64,000 nt of DNA from Polaribacter sp. IC066 (GCF_007997085.1 NZ_VORR01000015.1:25559-89558); one strand, 5' to 3'. Shown: positions 27,574-38,472, counted from the stretch's first letter. Translations and numbers: made by a program. Notes: generated from the sequence alone by a model not told the origin.

Positions 27574-29129
27574 TAAGAGCTACAAGACAACATTGAGCAA
27601 CCCACTTTGTTTCGTGCCCATTCTGGTCTTTTTGCAAACCATTTTTCGTATTCTGGTTGTTCGGCGTATGGTTTTTTTAAGAGTTGATATAATTCATCAA
27701 TTAAAGAATAATCTCCTTTATCTGCTGCGTCAATTGCTAATTGAGACATATAATTACGCAACACATATTTAGGGTTTACTGCATCCATCTTTTCTTTTCT
27801 TTCTTCGGATGAAGTTGTTTCTTTTTGAAGTCTTTCTGAATATTTTTCAAACCAGTGAAGCCATTTCATTTTTATTACATCCGAAGGATCTTCTAATTCA
27901 TAAAAAGCTTTTTCTATCAAATAAAAACCTGATTTTTTATCAGAAAAACTGCTTAACTTTCTAAAGAAAATAGTCATATCTGTTTCTGTTAATTGCAAAG
28001 TATCTTCTAAATTCTGAATTAATTCTAAATCATTTTCATCCGAAGTATATAAACCTAATTTCGATTTCATCATTGCAAAAGATTGTTGTTCAAAATCAAC
28101 TTTATATTGATCTAAAATTTCTTCTAAAGGTTTAACTTCTTCAATAATAGGATATAAAGCGTTTGCTAGTTGATATAAGTTCCATAAACCAATATTTGGT
28201 TGATTTCCGAATCTATAGCGCTTATTTTGTATGTCTGTTGTGTTTGGAGTCCAGCCAAAATCAAAACCTTCTAGCCAACCATAAGGGCCGAAATCAATGG
28301 TTAAGCCGAGTATCGACATATTGTCGGTGTTCATAACTCCGTGCACAAAACCAACACGTTGCCAATGAATAATCATGGCTAAAGTGCGCTCTGAAACTTC
28401 TTTAAAAAAGTTGATGTACGTTTCTTTTGAGGGTTCTCCTAAATGCGGAAAATGATGTTTGATGGTATAATCAGTTAGTACTTTTAAATTTTTTATATCT
28501 TTTCTTGCTGCAAAAATCTCATAATTACCAAAACGTAAAAAAGAAGGAGAAACTCTAGAAACAATAGCGCCTTTTTCATAAGCTGGGTTTCCATCATATA
28601 AAACATCACGTAAAACAGTATCACCAGATAAACTTAAAGATAAAGACCTTGTAGTTGGCACGCCTAAATGAAACATTGCTTCTGCGCATAAATATTCTCT
28701 AACGGATGAACGCAAAACAGCCAAGCCATCTGCCGTTCTAGAATACGGAGTTTCGCCAGCGCCTTTTAATTGTACTTTCCAGTTTTTCTTATTATGTTCA
28801 ACTTCAAATAAATTTATTGCTCTACCGTCTCCTAATTGCCCTGCCCAATTGCCAAATTGATGACCGCCATAACACATTGCAAAAGGTGTTGTGTCCGGGT
28901 ATATTTCATTACCGGTCACTATATTTTTAAAAAATTCTGAATTGGTTTCTTCTTCAGGAATATCTAATTCAGAAGCCATTTCTTTAGATATATGGAGTAC
29001 TTTTGGAGCTGTCGTTTTTTTTGGAGTCACAAAAGAAAATACGGCTTCTGTTACTTGTCTTCTTGAGTTTTCAAGGGTTTTATCATCAGGTAAATTTTTA
29101 GTGAAGGTTTCTCTTATCGTTAATTTCAT
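27573..29129 (-). CDS. selO: Protein adenylyltransferase SelO
   Basis: 518 aa pseudokinase-fold AMPylator (YdiU/UPF0061). Visible motifs: GDGRAINLFEV, QLKGAGETPYSR, VLRSSVREYLCAEAM, the HGVMNTDNMS catalytic loop and IDFGPYGW metal Asp. The C-terminus CSMLSCSS has Cys/Ser where some eukaryotic SelOs carry selenocysteine; there is no in-frame TGA. Family knowledge: SelO AMPylates redox proteins and alters glutathionylation under oxidative stress. It fits the surrounding Msr/glutaredoxin genes. Confidence 0.93.
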   Translation of the reverse strand: MKLTIRETFTKNLPDDKTLENSRRQVTEAVFSFVTPKKTTAPKVLHISKEMASELDIPEEETNSEFFKNIVTGNEIYPDTTPFAMCYGGHQFGNWAGQLGDGRAINLFEVEHNKKNWKVQLKGAGETPYSRTADGLAVLRSSVREYLCAEAMFHLGVPTTRSLSLSLSGDTVLRDVLYDGNPAYEKGAIVSRVSPSFLRFGNYEIFAARKDIKNLKVLTDYTIKHHFPHLGEPSKETYINFFKEVSERTLAMIIHWQRVGFVHGVMNTDNMSILGLTIDFGPYGWLEGFDFGWTPNTTDIQNKRYRFGNQPNIGLWNLYQLANALYPIIEEVKPLEEILDQYKVDFEQQSFAMMKSKLGLYTSDENDLELIQNLEDTLQLTETDMTIFFRKLSSFSDKKSGFYLIEKAFYELEDPSDVIKMKWLHWFEKYSERLQKETTSSEERKEKMDAVNPKYVLRNYMSQLAIDAADKGDYSLIDELYQLLKKPYAEQPEYEKWFAKRPEWARNKVGCSMLSCSS

Positions 29130-29222
29130 TTATTTTAGTTTTTGCAGAAATCAGTTATTCATAAATTCAAAAAAGTTGTTTTGTTCCTTATAATAGACGC
29201 TTAAGGCCGGTTATGGCATTCA

Positions 29223-29468
29223 TCACAGTGCATCCATCTATTTTTGTATATTTTTATCCGAAGGATTTCTTTACTTTTTATTTTTAAAAGTAAGCGTAGT
29301 AAAATTCAATTTCTTATTTTGATACAAGTTACGCAATTCTTCTGCATTTACCTCATTTTTTGCAATATCTAAAAACGCGTACTGTATGTTACGCGTTTTT
29401 AGAAATGCTTTGTAATAATTTGTTTTAGAACACTTTTCAGTGCCATAAAGTTCAAGTAAGGTCTTCAT
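29223..29468 (-). pseudogene. Glutaredoxin-like gene with two premature stops
   Basis: The first 65 codons read ELYGTEKCSKTNYYKAFL, then FLDIAKNEVNAEELRNLY and KKLNFTTLTFKNKK, a thioredoxin-fold glutaredoxin-like protein with a single active-site Cys. A TAA (29,271-29,273) then interrupts, but the frame goes on as RNPSDKNIQK, a TAG, MDAL and TGA, matching the expected KLRNPS...KW end. TTA to TAA and TGG to TAG single changes explain both stops. Only the last beta strand and helix are lost, so a 65-aa fragment could still be made. Confidence 0.7.
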
Positions 29469-29585
29469 TCTTTTTTTCCTCTACGTTAGAAGATTACAGG
29501 AATCAAAATAAATTTGGATTAACAGCATCAACCCGGTTTTCGAGAGGTTTTATAAGTTCTCGATTGGCGCTAGAACTAAAATTTG

Positions 29586-30122
29586 TTATTTTAATTTAGC
29601 AGCATGTAATTTTCTTAATTGAGCTAATTTCGGTTCAATTACATAACTACAATAGCCTTGTTGGGTGTTTTCTTTGTAATAATTTTGATGTTCTTGTTCA
29701 GCCTCGTAAAAAGTAGGTGAAGCACTTAATTCTGTTACAATTTTATTGCTGTAATAATCTTGAACTTGTTTTAAAACTTCTTTGCCAACTTTTTGTTGAT
29801 GTTCATCGTGGTAATAAATTACAGATCTATATTGTGTTCCTCTATCTGCGCCTTGTTTATTTAAAGTTGTAGGATCGTGTGTTGTCATAAAAATCACTAA
29901 AATATCTTGATAAGAAATAATATTGGCATCAAAAGTAATGCGAATTACTTCTGCAAAGCCAGACAAACCAGAGCAAATTTCTCGGTAGGTTGGTCTGCCG
30001 GGAGCATTGCCACCAGCATAACCAGAAACTACTTTATCTACGCCTTTTACTTTTTGAAAAACTGCTTCGGTACACCAAAAACAGCCGCCACCTAAAGTGG
30101 CAATTTGTATGTTTTTACTCAT
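29586..30122 (-). CDS. msrA: Peptide-methionine (S)-S-oxide reductase MsrA
   Basis: 178 aa canonical MsrA. Catalytic Cys in LGGGCFWCTEAVF, GYAGG, STHDPTTLNKQGADRGTQYRS-type substrate loop (read as THDPTTLNKQG and GTQYRSVIYYH), and EHQNYYKENTQQGYC with a resolving Cys near the C-terminus. Cytoplasmic, no signal peptide. msrB lies 40 nt upstream on the same strand, so the S- and R-sulfoxide enzymes are made together. Confidence 0.97.
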   Translation of the reverse strand: MSKNIQIATLGGGCFWCTEAVFQKVKGVDKVVSGYAGGNAPGRPTYREICSGLSGFAEVIRITFDANIISYQDILVIFMTTHDPTTLNKQGADRGTQYRSVIYYHDEHQQKVGKEVLKQVQDYYSNKIVTELSASPTFYEAEQEHQNYYKENTQQGYCSYVIEPKLAQLRKLHAAKLK

Positions 30123-30162
30123 TTTATCTTTTTTTAATCAATAGGTTTTAACCTCTTACTAC

Positions 30163-30609
30163 TTATTTTTTATCTAAAACCATCGATTCAGAATTAACAC
30201 AATAACGCAATCCGCTTGGTGCTGGTCCGTCAGGGAAAATGTGTCCTAAATGCGCATCGCAGGTATTGCACATTACTTCAACCCGAACCATACCAAAAGT
30301 AACATCTCTGTCGTATTTTATGGCATTTTCTTTAATAGGTTGGGTAAAACTTGGCCACCCAGAACTAGATTCAAACTTAATAGTAGAGTCGAATAATGGC
30401 GTGTGACAACAAACACAGTTGTATTGGCCTTTATCATAAATACTGCATAAAGCGCCCGTGTGAGGTCTTTCTGTGCCTTTTTGTCTTGCAATTTTAAATT
30501 GCTCTGGCTTTAATATAATTTCCCATTCTTTTGCTGTTTTTTCAACTCTTTTATCTGGAGTTGGGTTTCCTTTTGTTGCGAAGCTAATAACTTCTTTCCA
30601 TGTTAGCAT
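30163..30609 (-). CDS. msrB: Peptide-methionine (R)-S-oxide reductase MsrB
   Basis: 148 aa. Structural zinc cysteines in NCVCCHTPLF and CNTCDAHLGH, SSGWPSF substrate motif, and catalytic Cys in LRYCVNSESM. No signal peptide. First gene of the msrB-msrA pair and probably of the whole minus-strand redox cluster to 25.9 kb. Confidence 0.97.
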   Translation of the reverse strand: MLTWKEVISFATKGNPTPDKRVEKTAKEWEIILKPEQFKIARQKGTERPHTGALCSIYDKGQYNCVCCHTPLFDSTIKFESSSGWPSFTQPIKENAIKYDRDVTFGMVRVEVMCNTCDAHLGHIFPDGPAPSGLRYCVNSESMVLDKK

Positions 30610-30931
30610 ATCGTAGTTTTTTTCTTTTTTTGTGAATATAATATCTTCCTTAATATGGTCGAAAAATTAAAGCTTAATTTACAAAAAAAAAACAGCTATT
30701 TTTCTTTAAAAGAAAAGTAAAGCGTATTTTTTTTTTTACTATATTTACACAACAGAAGCATAGAACTTTTTGAAGATTGCTATGGTTTTCAAATTATTGT
30801 TATCTCCCCTTACTTTTTGTTTAAATCGATAGTACATAGCAGAGTAGATGAAAAATTCTCAACATCTTTTCTGTTTATTAGATATTTACGCATAAAAAAT
30901 AATATTAAAATTAAATCTTAACTCCCGTATT
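30610..30931. other. Divergent intergenic region, msrB / CotH gene
   Basis: No gene is seen. AT-rich; a TATATTTAC (one base off TAnnTTTG) at about 30,742 could be the -7 element of the plus-strand CotH operon. Confidence 0.35.
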
Positions 30932-33900
30932 ATGAATAAACGCATTATTGAAGTAAAACATATAGTGGTAACTTTTATTTTATTCTTTACCATTCTTTAG
31001 TTCCTTTGCTCAAGAAAACGATGTTTCTATTAACGAAATTATGGCATCTAACGGTGTTACAATAGCAGATGAAGACGGAGATTTTGACGATTGGATAGAG
31101 ATTTACAATTTCGGTAGTGTGGCAATAAACTTGTCGGGATATGGTTTATCAGACGATAAAAACCAACCTTTTAAATGGATTTTTCCTGCAATAACAATTC
31201 AGCCTAAAGCTTTTATGCTTATTTGGGCTTCTGGTAAAAACAGAAGAAACCCAAGTGAACCTTTACATACTAGTTTTAAAATAAGTGCTGGTGGTGAAGA
31301 ACTTTTGCTAACAAAAACAAGTGGAAGAACATTAAGTGAGGTACCCGCAATTGCGCTAGAAAGAGATACTTCTTATGGGCGTACTACAGATGGTAATGGC
31401 TCTATGAAGGTTTTTGGTACAGCCACGCCCAATAAAAGCAATTCAGGTACAGCGATTCCTATTGCAACAGAAAAGATTTCTATAAATGAATTCATGACTG
31501 GCAACGTTGCTACGATAGCAGATGAAAACGGAACATTTTCTGATTGGATAGAAATTTATAATCATGGAACTACAACCGTAAATTTATCTGGTTTTGGTTT
31601 GTCTAATGACAGAGATAATTTGTTTAAATGGAGGTTTCCTGGAACTCTTTTAGCACCTAATCGATATATTTTGGTTTGGGCTTCTGGTAAAAACAGAGCA
31701 ACTGCTGGTCAGCCTTTGCACACAAATTTTAACATTAGCAATGCGAATGATATTCTTTTTTTAACAAATACAAATGGTGCGTTGGTTAGTGATAAATCTG
31801 TTGTGTATTTAGAACCAGATGTTTCTTACGGAAAACAGCCAGACGGCACCGGCTCTTGGGTTTATTTTAAAGAGGCTACACCGCAAGCAGCAAACATGAC
31901 TGTTGGTTCTAATACTTTAATAAAGCCACCTTCCTTTTCTCATAAATCGGGTTTACATACGAGTCCGTTTAATTTAACATTGACTAGTGAAAACTTAAAT
32001 TCGGTAATTGTTTACACTTTAGACGGTTCTGAACCAGATATTAATAATTTATCGGGTACAAGTTTTAATTACAAGAATCAATATCCTTACGATGTTGGAG
32101 AAAGTGTTGGGCCAATCTTAACAGATACATACACTTCTAAAACTTACAGTGCTCCAATTGCAATTACAGACCGTTCTAATGATGCTGATCGAGTATCAAT
32201 TAAAAATACCGTTCAGGCGCCTTTGCATACACCACCAAATCGTGTTAGAAAAGCAACGGTTATTAAAGCACGTACGTTTGTAAATGGAATGGGTTCAAAT
32301 ACTTCTTCAAAAACATTTTTTGTTTGGAGTGGAGGAAATCCTTATAACCTGCCAATTCTTTCTTTGCAAATGAATGAAAAAGATCTATTTGATTACAATA
32401 ATGGTATTTATACCGCAGGTATTGATTTTGATAACTGGAGAGTAGAAAACCCTACTAATAACCAATCTTATAGACCTAATTTCAGTAATTATTGGAGAAG
32501 CGGAGCTGAATGGGAATATCCAGTAAACGCGCAATTTTTTGATACAAGTTTAAATTCAGTGATGAATACCGATGCAGGTTTTAGGATTCATGGAAATAAC
32601 TCTAGAGGAGATATTATTAAAAACTTGCGTTTGTATGCAAGAGAAAGTTTTGGAGAAAATCAGTTTGACCATACTTTAATTAAACAGCTAATACCAGGTT
32701 CTCCATTACCTTATAACGAAGATTTTAAACGTTTGCTTTTAAGAGGTAATGTTAGTGGAGGTTTTATTGCAAATGATGTAGTTTTTACACGTTTAATGCA
32801 ACCTATTTTTAATGGAGTTACTAGAATTCAAACCGCTATTCATTTCTTTAATGGAGAATATTGGGGTATTACTGCTTTAAGAGATTGTTTTGATCGTTTT
32901 CATTTTGCAAATAATTTTGGTATCGATCCAGAAAATATTGTGGTGGTAGATTGTAAAGCAGGTAGATGTGAGTTAGATGAGGGAGATAACGAAGATTACA
33001 GCAGTTATGAAGATTTAAGAGACTTTATTATCGACAATAATATGAATGTGGCTGTCAATTATACACAAGTAGAAAGCCTTTTAGATATCGATTCTTTTAT
33101 CAATCATATTTTATTATCAATCTATTCAGAAGATGATAGTTATGAAATTAAATATTGGAAAGCAAGAGACATTGTAAACGACGGTTTTGGAGATGGTAAA
33201 TGGCGTTTAACAACTCAAGATTTTGAAGCAACTTTAAATAGTGATGTAAATTGGTTAGAAGATCATACAGATGAATCTGGTCAAGATAACAACTTATTGT
33301 TGCATAATTTACTTGATAATGCTGCGTTTAAAATAAAATTTATCAATCGCTTTGCGGATGTTTTAAATACGGGATTTAAAAAAGAAAGATTTGAAGCTAT
33401 TGTTAATCAAACTTTTGATGAAATTAATCCGCTGTTAGACGAGGATGAAAATCGTGCGCCTAGAAGTAGATTTTATAGCAATTCAGACAAAACAAGACTT
33501 TTAACTTGGATTGCTGATAGACCTGCTATTTTAACAGGTCAGATGAATACCTTATTTGGTATCACTAATACTGTAAATTTAGAGTTAAACGTTTCTGATG
33601 TAGCAGCGGGTCATATTAAAATTAATACCATAGATGTTAATGGTCGTACAGCAGGTGTTGATGAAAATCCGTATCCTTGGTCTGGTGCCTATTTTAAAGG
33701 AATTCCTATAGTTTTAGAGGCAAAAGAAAAACCAGGATATACTTTTTCAAATTGGTCTGGCGGTGTTAACTCAACTAGTAAAATAATTACTGTTACGCCA
33801 AATAGTAACATGCAGTTTCAGGCAAATTATACGGTTATTGATGATTTTTCTCATTTAGCTTATTTTTGGCTATTTGATGCAATGATACCTAATGATACAC

Positions 33901-34718
33901 CATTGCAAAAAGTGAATTCTACCTATACTAGAAATGGTTTGGTGGCAGAAATAGCGTATACGTCTTCTTTAATGGGTTATCCTTTTACGAGCACAAGCCC
34001 TAATTGGAGAAAAGCTTCTTTAGAAAGAAAAAATGCGCCTACGCTTATAAATTATAGTCCTTTAGCAAATAAAGATACTCCTTATTCGTCTCAAATTATG
34101 AGAGGATTGCAGGTAAAACAACCTTTTAAATCGGGTAGTTTAGAAAATACCTTGCAGTTAAATGTATCAACCAAAAATTTTAAGGAAATTAAAGTGTCAT
34201 TTGCTATAAATTCTGATGGTGCAGCACAAACACTTATTGTTGATTATTGGAACGGAACAGCTTGGGTAACCAATGGCATCTCTTATGCACCCGCAATAAC
34301 AAGTGAATATCAAAAGAAAGAAATAGATTTTTCTACGATACCTTTAGCAGATAATAATGCAGATTTTAAAGTAAGACTTCGTTTTGGGGGGTCTGACATG
34401 TTTGCCAATGAAGGCAAAGCTGTCTTGATAAATAATATTGCTATTGAGGGTATTGAATTCGGATTGTCGGCAGAGACTTTTACACAGATTCAAGACTTAA
34501 AAGTTTTTCCTAACCCTACAAATGATGAAATTAAAATTCAATCAGATCAAATAATTTAGGAGGTAGCTTTGTACAATGTTTTTGGTAAATTGGTGTATCA
34601 GAACAAAACGAATTCATCTAGTGTATTGGTTGATATGAGAAGCCTTTCAACGGGGGTTTATCTATTGAAAATATCTATGAATAATACCTCTATTAATAAG
34701 AAAATAATAAAAAAATAA
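30932..34718 (+). pseudogene. CotH kinase/lamin-tail-domain secreted protein, broken at both ends
   Basis: The open frame 31,041-34,559 encodes 1172 residues. Two lamin-tail domains (SINEF/NEIMASNG...DWIEIYN, about 1-110 and 145-265), a chitobiase-C-like domain (about 300-410), a CotH kinase-like domain (about 430-790, RIHGNNSRG, TQDFEATLN), a GYTFSNWSGG repeat domain and a C-terminal beta region. The signal peptide (ATG at 30,932) is in another frame, with a stop at 30,998-31,000. The T9SS sorting domain starts FPNPTNDEIKI but is cut by a TAG (34,557-34,559), after which the frame continues EVALYNVFGKLVY...KKIIKK to 34,718. Both secretion signals are therefore disabled while the middle is intact. 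Confidence 0.85.
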
Positions 34719-34774
34719 TTCATAAAATTATTAGATTCTAAACATACAGAAACAATAATTTTGAGGTATAATTA

Positions 34775-35548
34775 ATGGGTATAGAAAAAGAATATTCGGT
34801 ACTAGAAAAAATTTCTTCTACAGTTAATAGCTTTAAAGGTATTTCTTTAGAAGAGATGAACACTGTTTCTTTAATGAAGAGAACAGACACCAAATACATC
34901 ATTAATATAAATTATTTAGTTGAGATCTTAGACGATTTAAAAGAAGATTACCAAGTTTTAGAAATTGAAGACAGAAGAATTATGAACTATTCTTCTGTCT
35001 ATTTTGATACGTCTGAATTTAAGTTCTATTTTGACCATCATAATGGGCGGGTAAAAAGAACAAAAATAAGACAGCGTAAATATGTAGATTCTGGTTTGAC
35101 TTTTTTAGAAATAAAACAAAAAAACGGAAAGGGAGAAACGCATAAATCTAGAATTAAGATACCTGATTTCGATTTAGAGTTATCTGAAAATTTAAATGAT
35201 TTTATTTTTAAAACTACCAACACAAAATTTTATTTACAGCCTAGTTTATGGAATAGCTTTAATAGAATAACGCTTGTTAATTTAAAAGACAACGAGCGGG
35301 CTACTATCGATTTAAAGTTGTCTTATTACATGAATGATATAGAAAAGAGTTACAATAATTTAGTTGTGATAGAAGTTAAACAGGGTAAGTTTGATAGGAA
35401 ATCTGTTATTGTAAAAACATTAAAAAAATATAGATATAACCCTTACAGCATTAGTAAATATTGCATCGGTATGGTTAATCTGTATAAAGAGTTAAAATAT
35501 AATTTGTTCAAACAAAAATTAATTAAAATAAATAAAATTTCTGCGTAG
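34775..35548 (+). CDS. VTC domain-containing protein (polyphosphate polymerase-like)
   Basis: 257 aa with the conserved basic and acidic residues of the VTC tunnel: MKRTDTKYII, NGRVKRTKIRQRKY, FLEIKQKNGKGETHKSRI and VVIEVKQGK. Family knowledge: eukaryotic VTC4 polymerises phosphate from ATP; bacterial homologues occur with CotH and DUF4956 genes, and their product is not firmly established. No signal peptide, so cytoplasmic or inner-membrane associated. It follows the CotH gene by 56 nt and probably shares its transcript. Confidence 0.88.
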   Translation: MGIEKEYSVLEKISSTVNSFKGISLEEMNTVSLMKRTDTKYIININYLVEILDDLKEDYQVLEIEDRRIMNYSSVYFDTSEFKFYFDHHNGRVKRTKIRQRKYVDSGLTFLEIKQKNGKGETHKSRIKIPDFDLELSENLNDFIFKTTNTKFYLQPSLWNSFNRITLVNLKDNERATIDLKLSYYMNDIEKSYNNLVVIEVKQGKFDRKSVIVKTLKKYRYNPYSISKYCIGMVNLYKELKYNLFKQKLIKINKISA

Positions 35549-35578
35549 CTATGGATTTTCTTAACATTCCTTTATTCG

Positions 35579-36154
35579 ATGACGATTTCTTTTAAATTGG
35601 CAATGCTATTTACCGTTAATATTACTTTTCTAACACTCATTATTAGATGGTTATATTACACTACAACAGGTAATAAAGATTATGTATTTACGTACTATTT
35701 AATCGGAATTATTGTCTTCTTTTTATGTTTTACACTAAAAAAATATAAACTAGATATTGGTTTAGCATTAGGGCTTTTTGCAATTTTTGGTATTATTCGT
35801 TACAGAACAGATTCTATTGCCATCAAAGAGATGACGTACTTATTCGTTGTAATCGGAGTTTCAATCATGAATGCTTTTGTAAATAAAAAAATGAGCTATT
35901 TCGAGGTTTTATTTGCAAATGTGGTTGTGGTTGCTGCAATCGCAATTATTGAAAAGGTTTGGCATTTAAAACATCAGATATTTAAGGATGTTGTTTATGA
36001 AAATATAGACAATATAAAGCCAGAAAATTATGATTTGCTGGTTGCAGATTTAGAAGCTAGAACAGGTTTGGTTATTAATAAAATTACGATTGAAAAAATT
36101 GATTTTTTAAAAGATAGCGCGTTAATAAGAGTGTATCATTATAACAAAGAGTAG
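35579..36154 (+). CDS. DUF4956 membrane protein
   Basis: 191 aa. Four or so membrane segments in the first 120 residues (MLFTVNITFLTLIIRWLY; YLIGIIVFFLCF; LALGLFAIFGIIRY; TYLFVVIGVSIMN), then a soluble C-terminal domain (LVADLEARTGLVINKITIEKIDF). The RYRTDSIAIKEMTYLFV motif is typical of DUF4956. It is a regular partner of VTC-domain proteins in bacteria. Function unknown. 3 nt before the DUF2490 gene. Confidence 0.85.
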   Translation: MTISFKLAMLFTVNITFLTLIIRWLYYTTTGNKDYVFTYYLIGIIVFFLCFTLKKYKLDIGLALGLFAIFGIIRYRTDSIAIKEMTYLFVVIGVSIMNAFVNKKMSYFEVLFANVVVVAAIAIIEKVWHLKHQIFKDVVYENIDNIKPENYDLLVADLEARTGLVINKITIEKIDFLKDSALIRVYHYNKE

Positions 36155-36157
36155 AAT

Positions 36158-36871
36158 ATGAAAATTTTAAAACGCTTTAAACTTGCCTATGCAGCGGTAT
36201 TTGTGAGTTTGCTGTTATGTACAGATAACACTTTTTCACAAGTAGAAGATAACGATGATTTTGCCTTTTGGAGTTCGGTAGGTATAGATTATAAAATTGG
36301 TAAAAAACTGAAAATTGGTTTTGAACAAAACATTAGATTAAAAGATAATGCGACGACTACGGAAGAGTACTTTTCTGAATTTAATATCGAGTATGAATTG
36401 TTTAAAAATTTTGAGATAGGAGTTGGATTAAGGCATATTAGTGAAAATGATGATCAAGGTAAAAGACAAGGTATTGAAAATCATTTTAGATATAATGTGG
36501 ATGTATCTTACAAATATGATATTAGTAGATTTGAATTATCGCATAGATTTCGGTATCAAAATAAAAACCAATTGGGAATTACTGAATTAGATGGCGACAT
36601 TCCCAGTGAAAATTTACGATTTAAAACAGATTTAGAATATAATATTAGAAAATGGCCTTTAGATCCAGAGCTTTCAGGAGAAGTTTTTCACAGCTTTAGT
36701 AAGGGTGAAATAATTAGGTATAGTAAATATAGGTTAACGCTGGGCACAAGTTATGATTTAGATAAGTTTGGTAAATTTGGTATTTACTATCGTTACGAGG
36801 GCAGTGTTATACCAAGAAGGATTTCTAGATTAACAATATTTGGGCTAGATTATACCTATTCGATAAACTAA
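36158..36871 (+). CDS. DUF2490 outer-membrane beta-barrel-like protein
   Basis: 237 aa. Signal peptide ending near TFSQ, then alternating beta-strand sequence (FAFWSSVGIDYKIGKKLKIGFEQNIRL; FELSHRFRYQNK; YRLTLGTSYDLDK; FGIYYRYEGSV). This is the DUF2490 pattern of a small outer-membrane barrel. Last gene of the CotH-VTC-DUF4956 operon, followed by a strong hairpin terminator. Not lesioned. Confidence 0.83.
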   Translation: MKILKRFKLAYAAVFVSLLLCTDNTFSQVEDNDDFAFWSSVGIDYKIGKKLKIGFEQNIRLKDNATTTEEYFSEFNIEYELFKNFEIGVGLRHISENDDQGKRQGIENHFRYNVDVSYKYDISRFELSHRFRYQNKNQLGITELDGDIPSENLRFKTDLEYNIRKWPLDPELSGEVFHSFSKGEIIRYSKYRLTLGTSYDLDKFGKFGIYYRYEGSVIPRRISRLTIFGLDYTYSIN

Positions 36872-36897
36872 AATATATTTTTATAATTTCTGATTAT

Positions 36898-36947
36898 AAA
36901 AAAGATAAAAGCTAGCTGTTCTAGAACATCTAGCTTTTATCTTTTTT
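36898..36947. terminator. Bidirectional terminator, 18-bp perfect stem
   Basis: The left arm (36,898-36,915: A6 GATAAAAGCTAG) is the exact complement of the right arm (36,930-36,947), with a 14-nt loop. Runs of A before and T after serve both the plus-strand DUF2490 operon and the minus-strand der gene. Confidence 0.9.
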
Positions 36948-37077
36948 ACCTTTTTATAAAGTTGTGATTAAAGAATTTTAAACATTAAAACGGATTCTCG
37001 TAATTTAAAATCTTATTTTAGCGATGTTTCATTAATAAGGGTACTGTGCTTTAAAAAGAACAACCTTACTAAAAATT

Positions 37078-38391
37078 TTATTTCTGTCTAAAGTATATGG
37101 TAATCGGTACACCAGAAAAATCGTAAAGCTCTCTTAATTTGTTCTCTAAAAAGCGTTTGTAAGAATCTCTAACATATTGAGGTAAATTACAAAAAAATGC
37201 AAATTGAGGCGTTTTTGTTGGTAATTGCATGCAGTATTTAATCTTTACATACTTCCCTTTTGTTGCGGGTGGCGGATAGTTTTTAATGATTTCTAACATG
37301 ACATCGTTTAACTTGCTAGTAGGTATTTTCTTTTTTCTTTTTTCAAAAACTTCTACAGCTGTTTCCATAGCTTTAAACAAACGTTGTTTTGTTAACGCAG
37401 ATATAAATACAATTGGCACATCTGTAAAAGGCTCAATTTGTTTTCTAACCATCGCTTCAAAATCACGTAATGTGTTTGTTTCCTTGTCAATCAAATCCCA
37501 TTTATTAATAAGGATTACAACGCCTTTTCGGTTTTTTTCTGCCAACCAAAAAATACTTTGATCTTGTCCTTCAAATCCGCGAGTAGCATCAACCACTAAA
37601 ACAATTACGTCAGAATATTCTATAGAACGTACGGCACGCATTACAGAATAAAACTCTAAATCTTCTTTTACTTTCGATTTTTTTCTGATTCCTGCCGTAT
37701 CAACTAAATTAAAATCAAAACCAAATCTGTTGTATTTGGTATCAATAGAATCTCTTGTGGTACCTGCAATATTGGTTACAATATTTCTATCTTGACCAAT
37801 CAAGGCGTTTATAAAAGAAGATTTTCCTGCATTTGGTCTACCAACAACGGCAAATCTTGGCAGTTCTTCTTCCTCTTCTAAATTGGTATCTTCAATAGCA
37901 GGCATCTTTTCTGCTAAAGCATCTAATAGATCTCCTGTGCCGCTTCCGTTAATAGAGGCAATTGTAAAGTATTCTCCTAAACCTAAATTGTAAAATTCTA
38001 CAGCATCTGGCTCTCTCATTGCATTATCAACCTTGTTAACAACGGTAAAAATCGGCTTTTTTACTTTACGTAAAACCTTGGCAACTTCAGCATCCATTGG
38101 GGTAATACCATCTTCTACGTTTACAACAAAAACAATTAAATCTGCTTCTTCAATGGCAAGCTTTACCTGTTTTCTTATTTCTTCTTCAAAAATATCATCC
38201 GAGCCAATAATGTATCCACCAGTATCTATCACAGAAAATTCTTTTCCATTCCAGTCAGATTTTCCGTAATGTCTATCTCTTGTAACTCCGCTAACAGAAT
38301 CTACAATAGCCTCTCTTCTTTGAACCAGTCTATTAAAAAGGGTGGACTTCCCTACGTTTGGTCTTCCTACAATGGCAACAATGCTATTCAT
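37078..38391 (-). CDS. der: Ribosome biogenesis GTPase Der (EngA)
   Basis: 437 aa, full length. Two G domains in tandem: GRPNVGKST (about residue 8), DTGG and NKVD in the first, [17 protein letters not shown] and NKWD in the second, then a KH-like C-terminal domain ([21 protein letters not shown]). Needed for 50S subunit assembly. era lies 1 kb away on the same strand. Intact. Confidence 0.98.
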   Translation of the reverse strand: MNSIVAIVGRPNVGKSTLFNRLVQRREAIVDSVSGVTRDRHYGKSDWNGKEFSVIDTGGYIIGSDDIFEEEIRKQVKLAIEEADLIVFVVNVEDGITPMDAEVAKVLRKVKKPIFTVVNKVDNAMREPDAVEFYNLGLGEYFTIASINGSGTGDLLDALAEKMPAIEDTNLEEEEELPRFAVVGRPNAGKSSFINALIGQDRNIVTNIAGTTRDSIDTKYNRFGFDFNLVDTAGIRKKSKVKEDLEFYSVMRAVRSIEYSDVIVLVVDATRGFEGQDQSIFWLAEKNRKGVVILINKWDLIDKETNTLRDFEAMVRKQIEPFTDVPIVFISALTKQRLFKAMETAVEVFEKRKKKIPTSKLNDVMLEIIKNYPPPATKGKYVKIKYCMQLPTKTPQFAFFCNLPQYVRDSYKRFLENKLRELYDFSGVPITIYFRQK

Positions 38392-38472
38392 TTGAATTCA
38401 AATTTTTTGCAAAGATACAATTTACTCTATGATAAATAATTGTAAATTTAAACTGTTATAAAATAGGTTTTT

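Noticed and set aside
27573..29129. SelO as a selenoprotein
   Set aside because: The C-terminus ends CSS with a normal stop; no in-frame TGA and no SECIS-like element needed.
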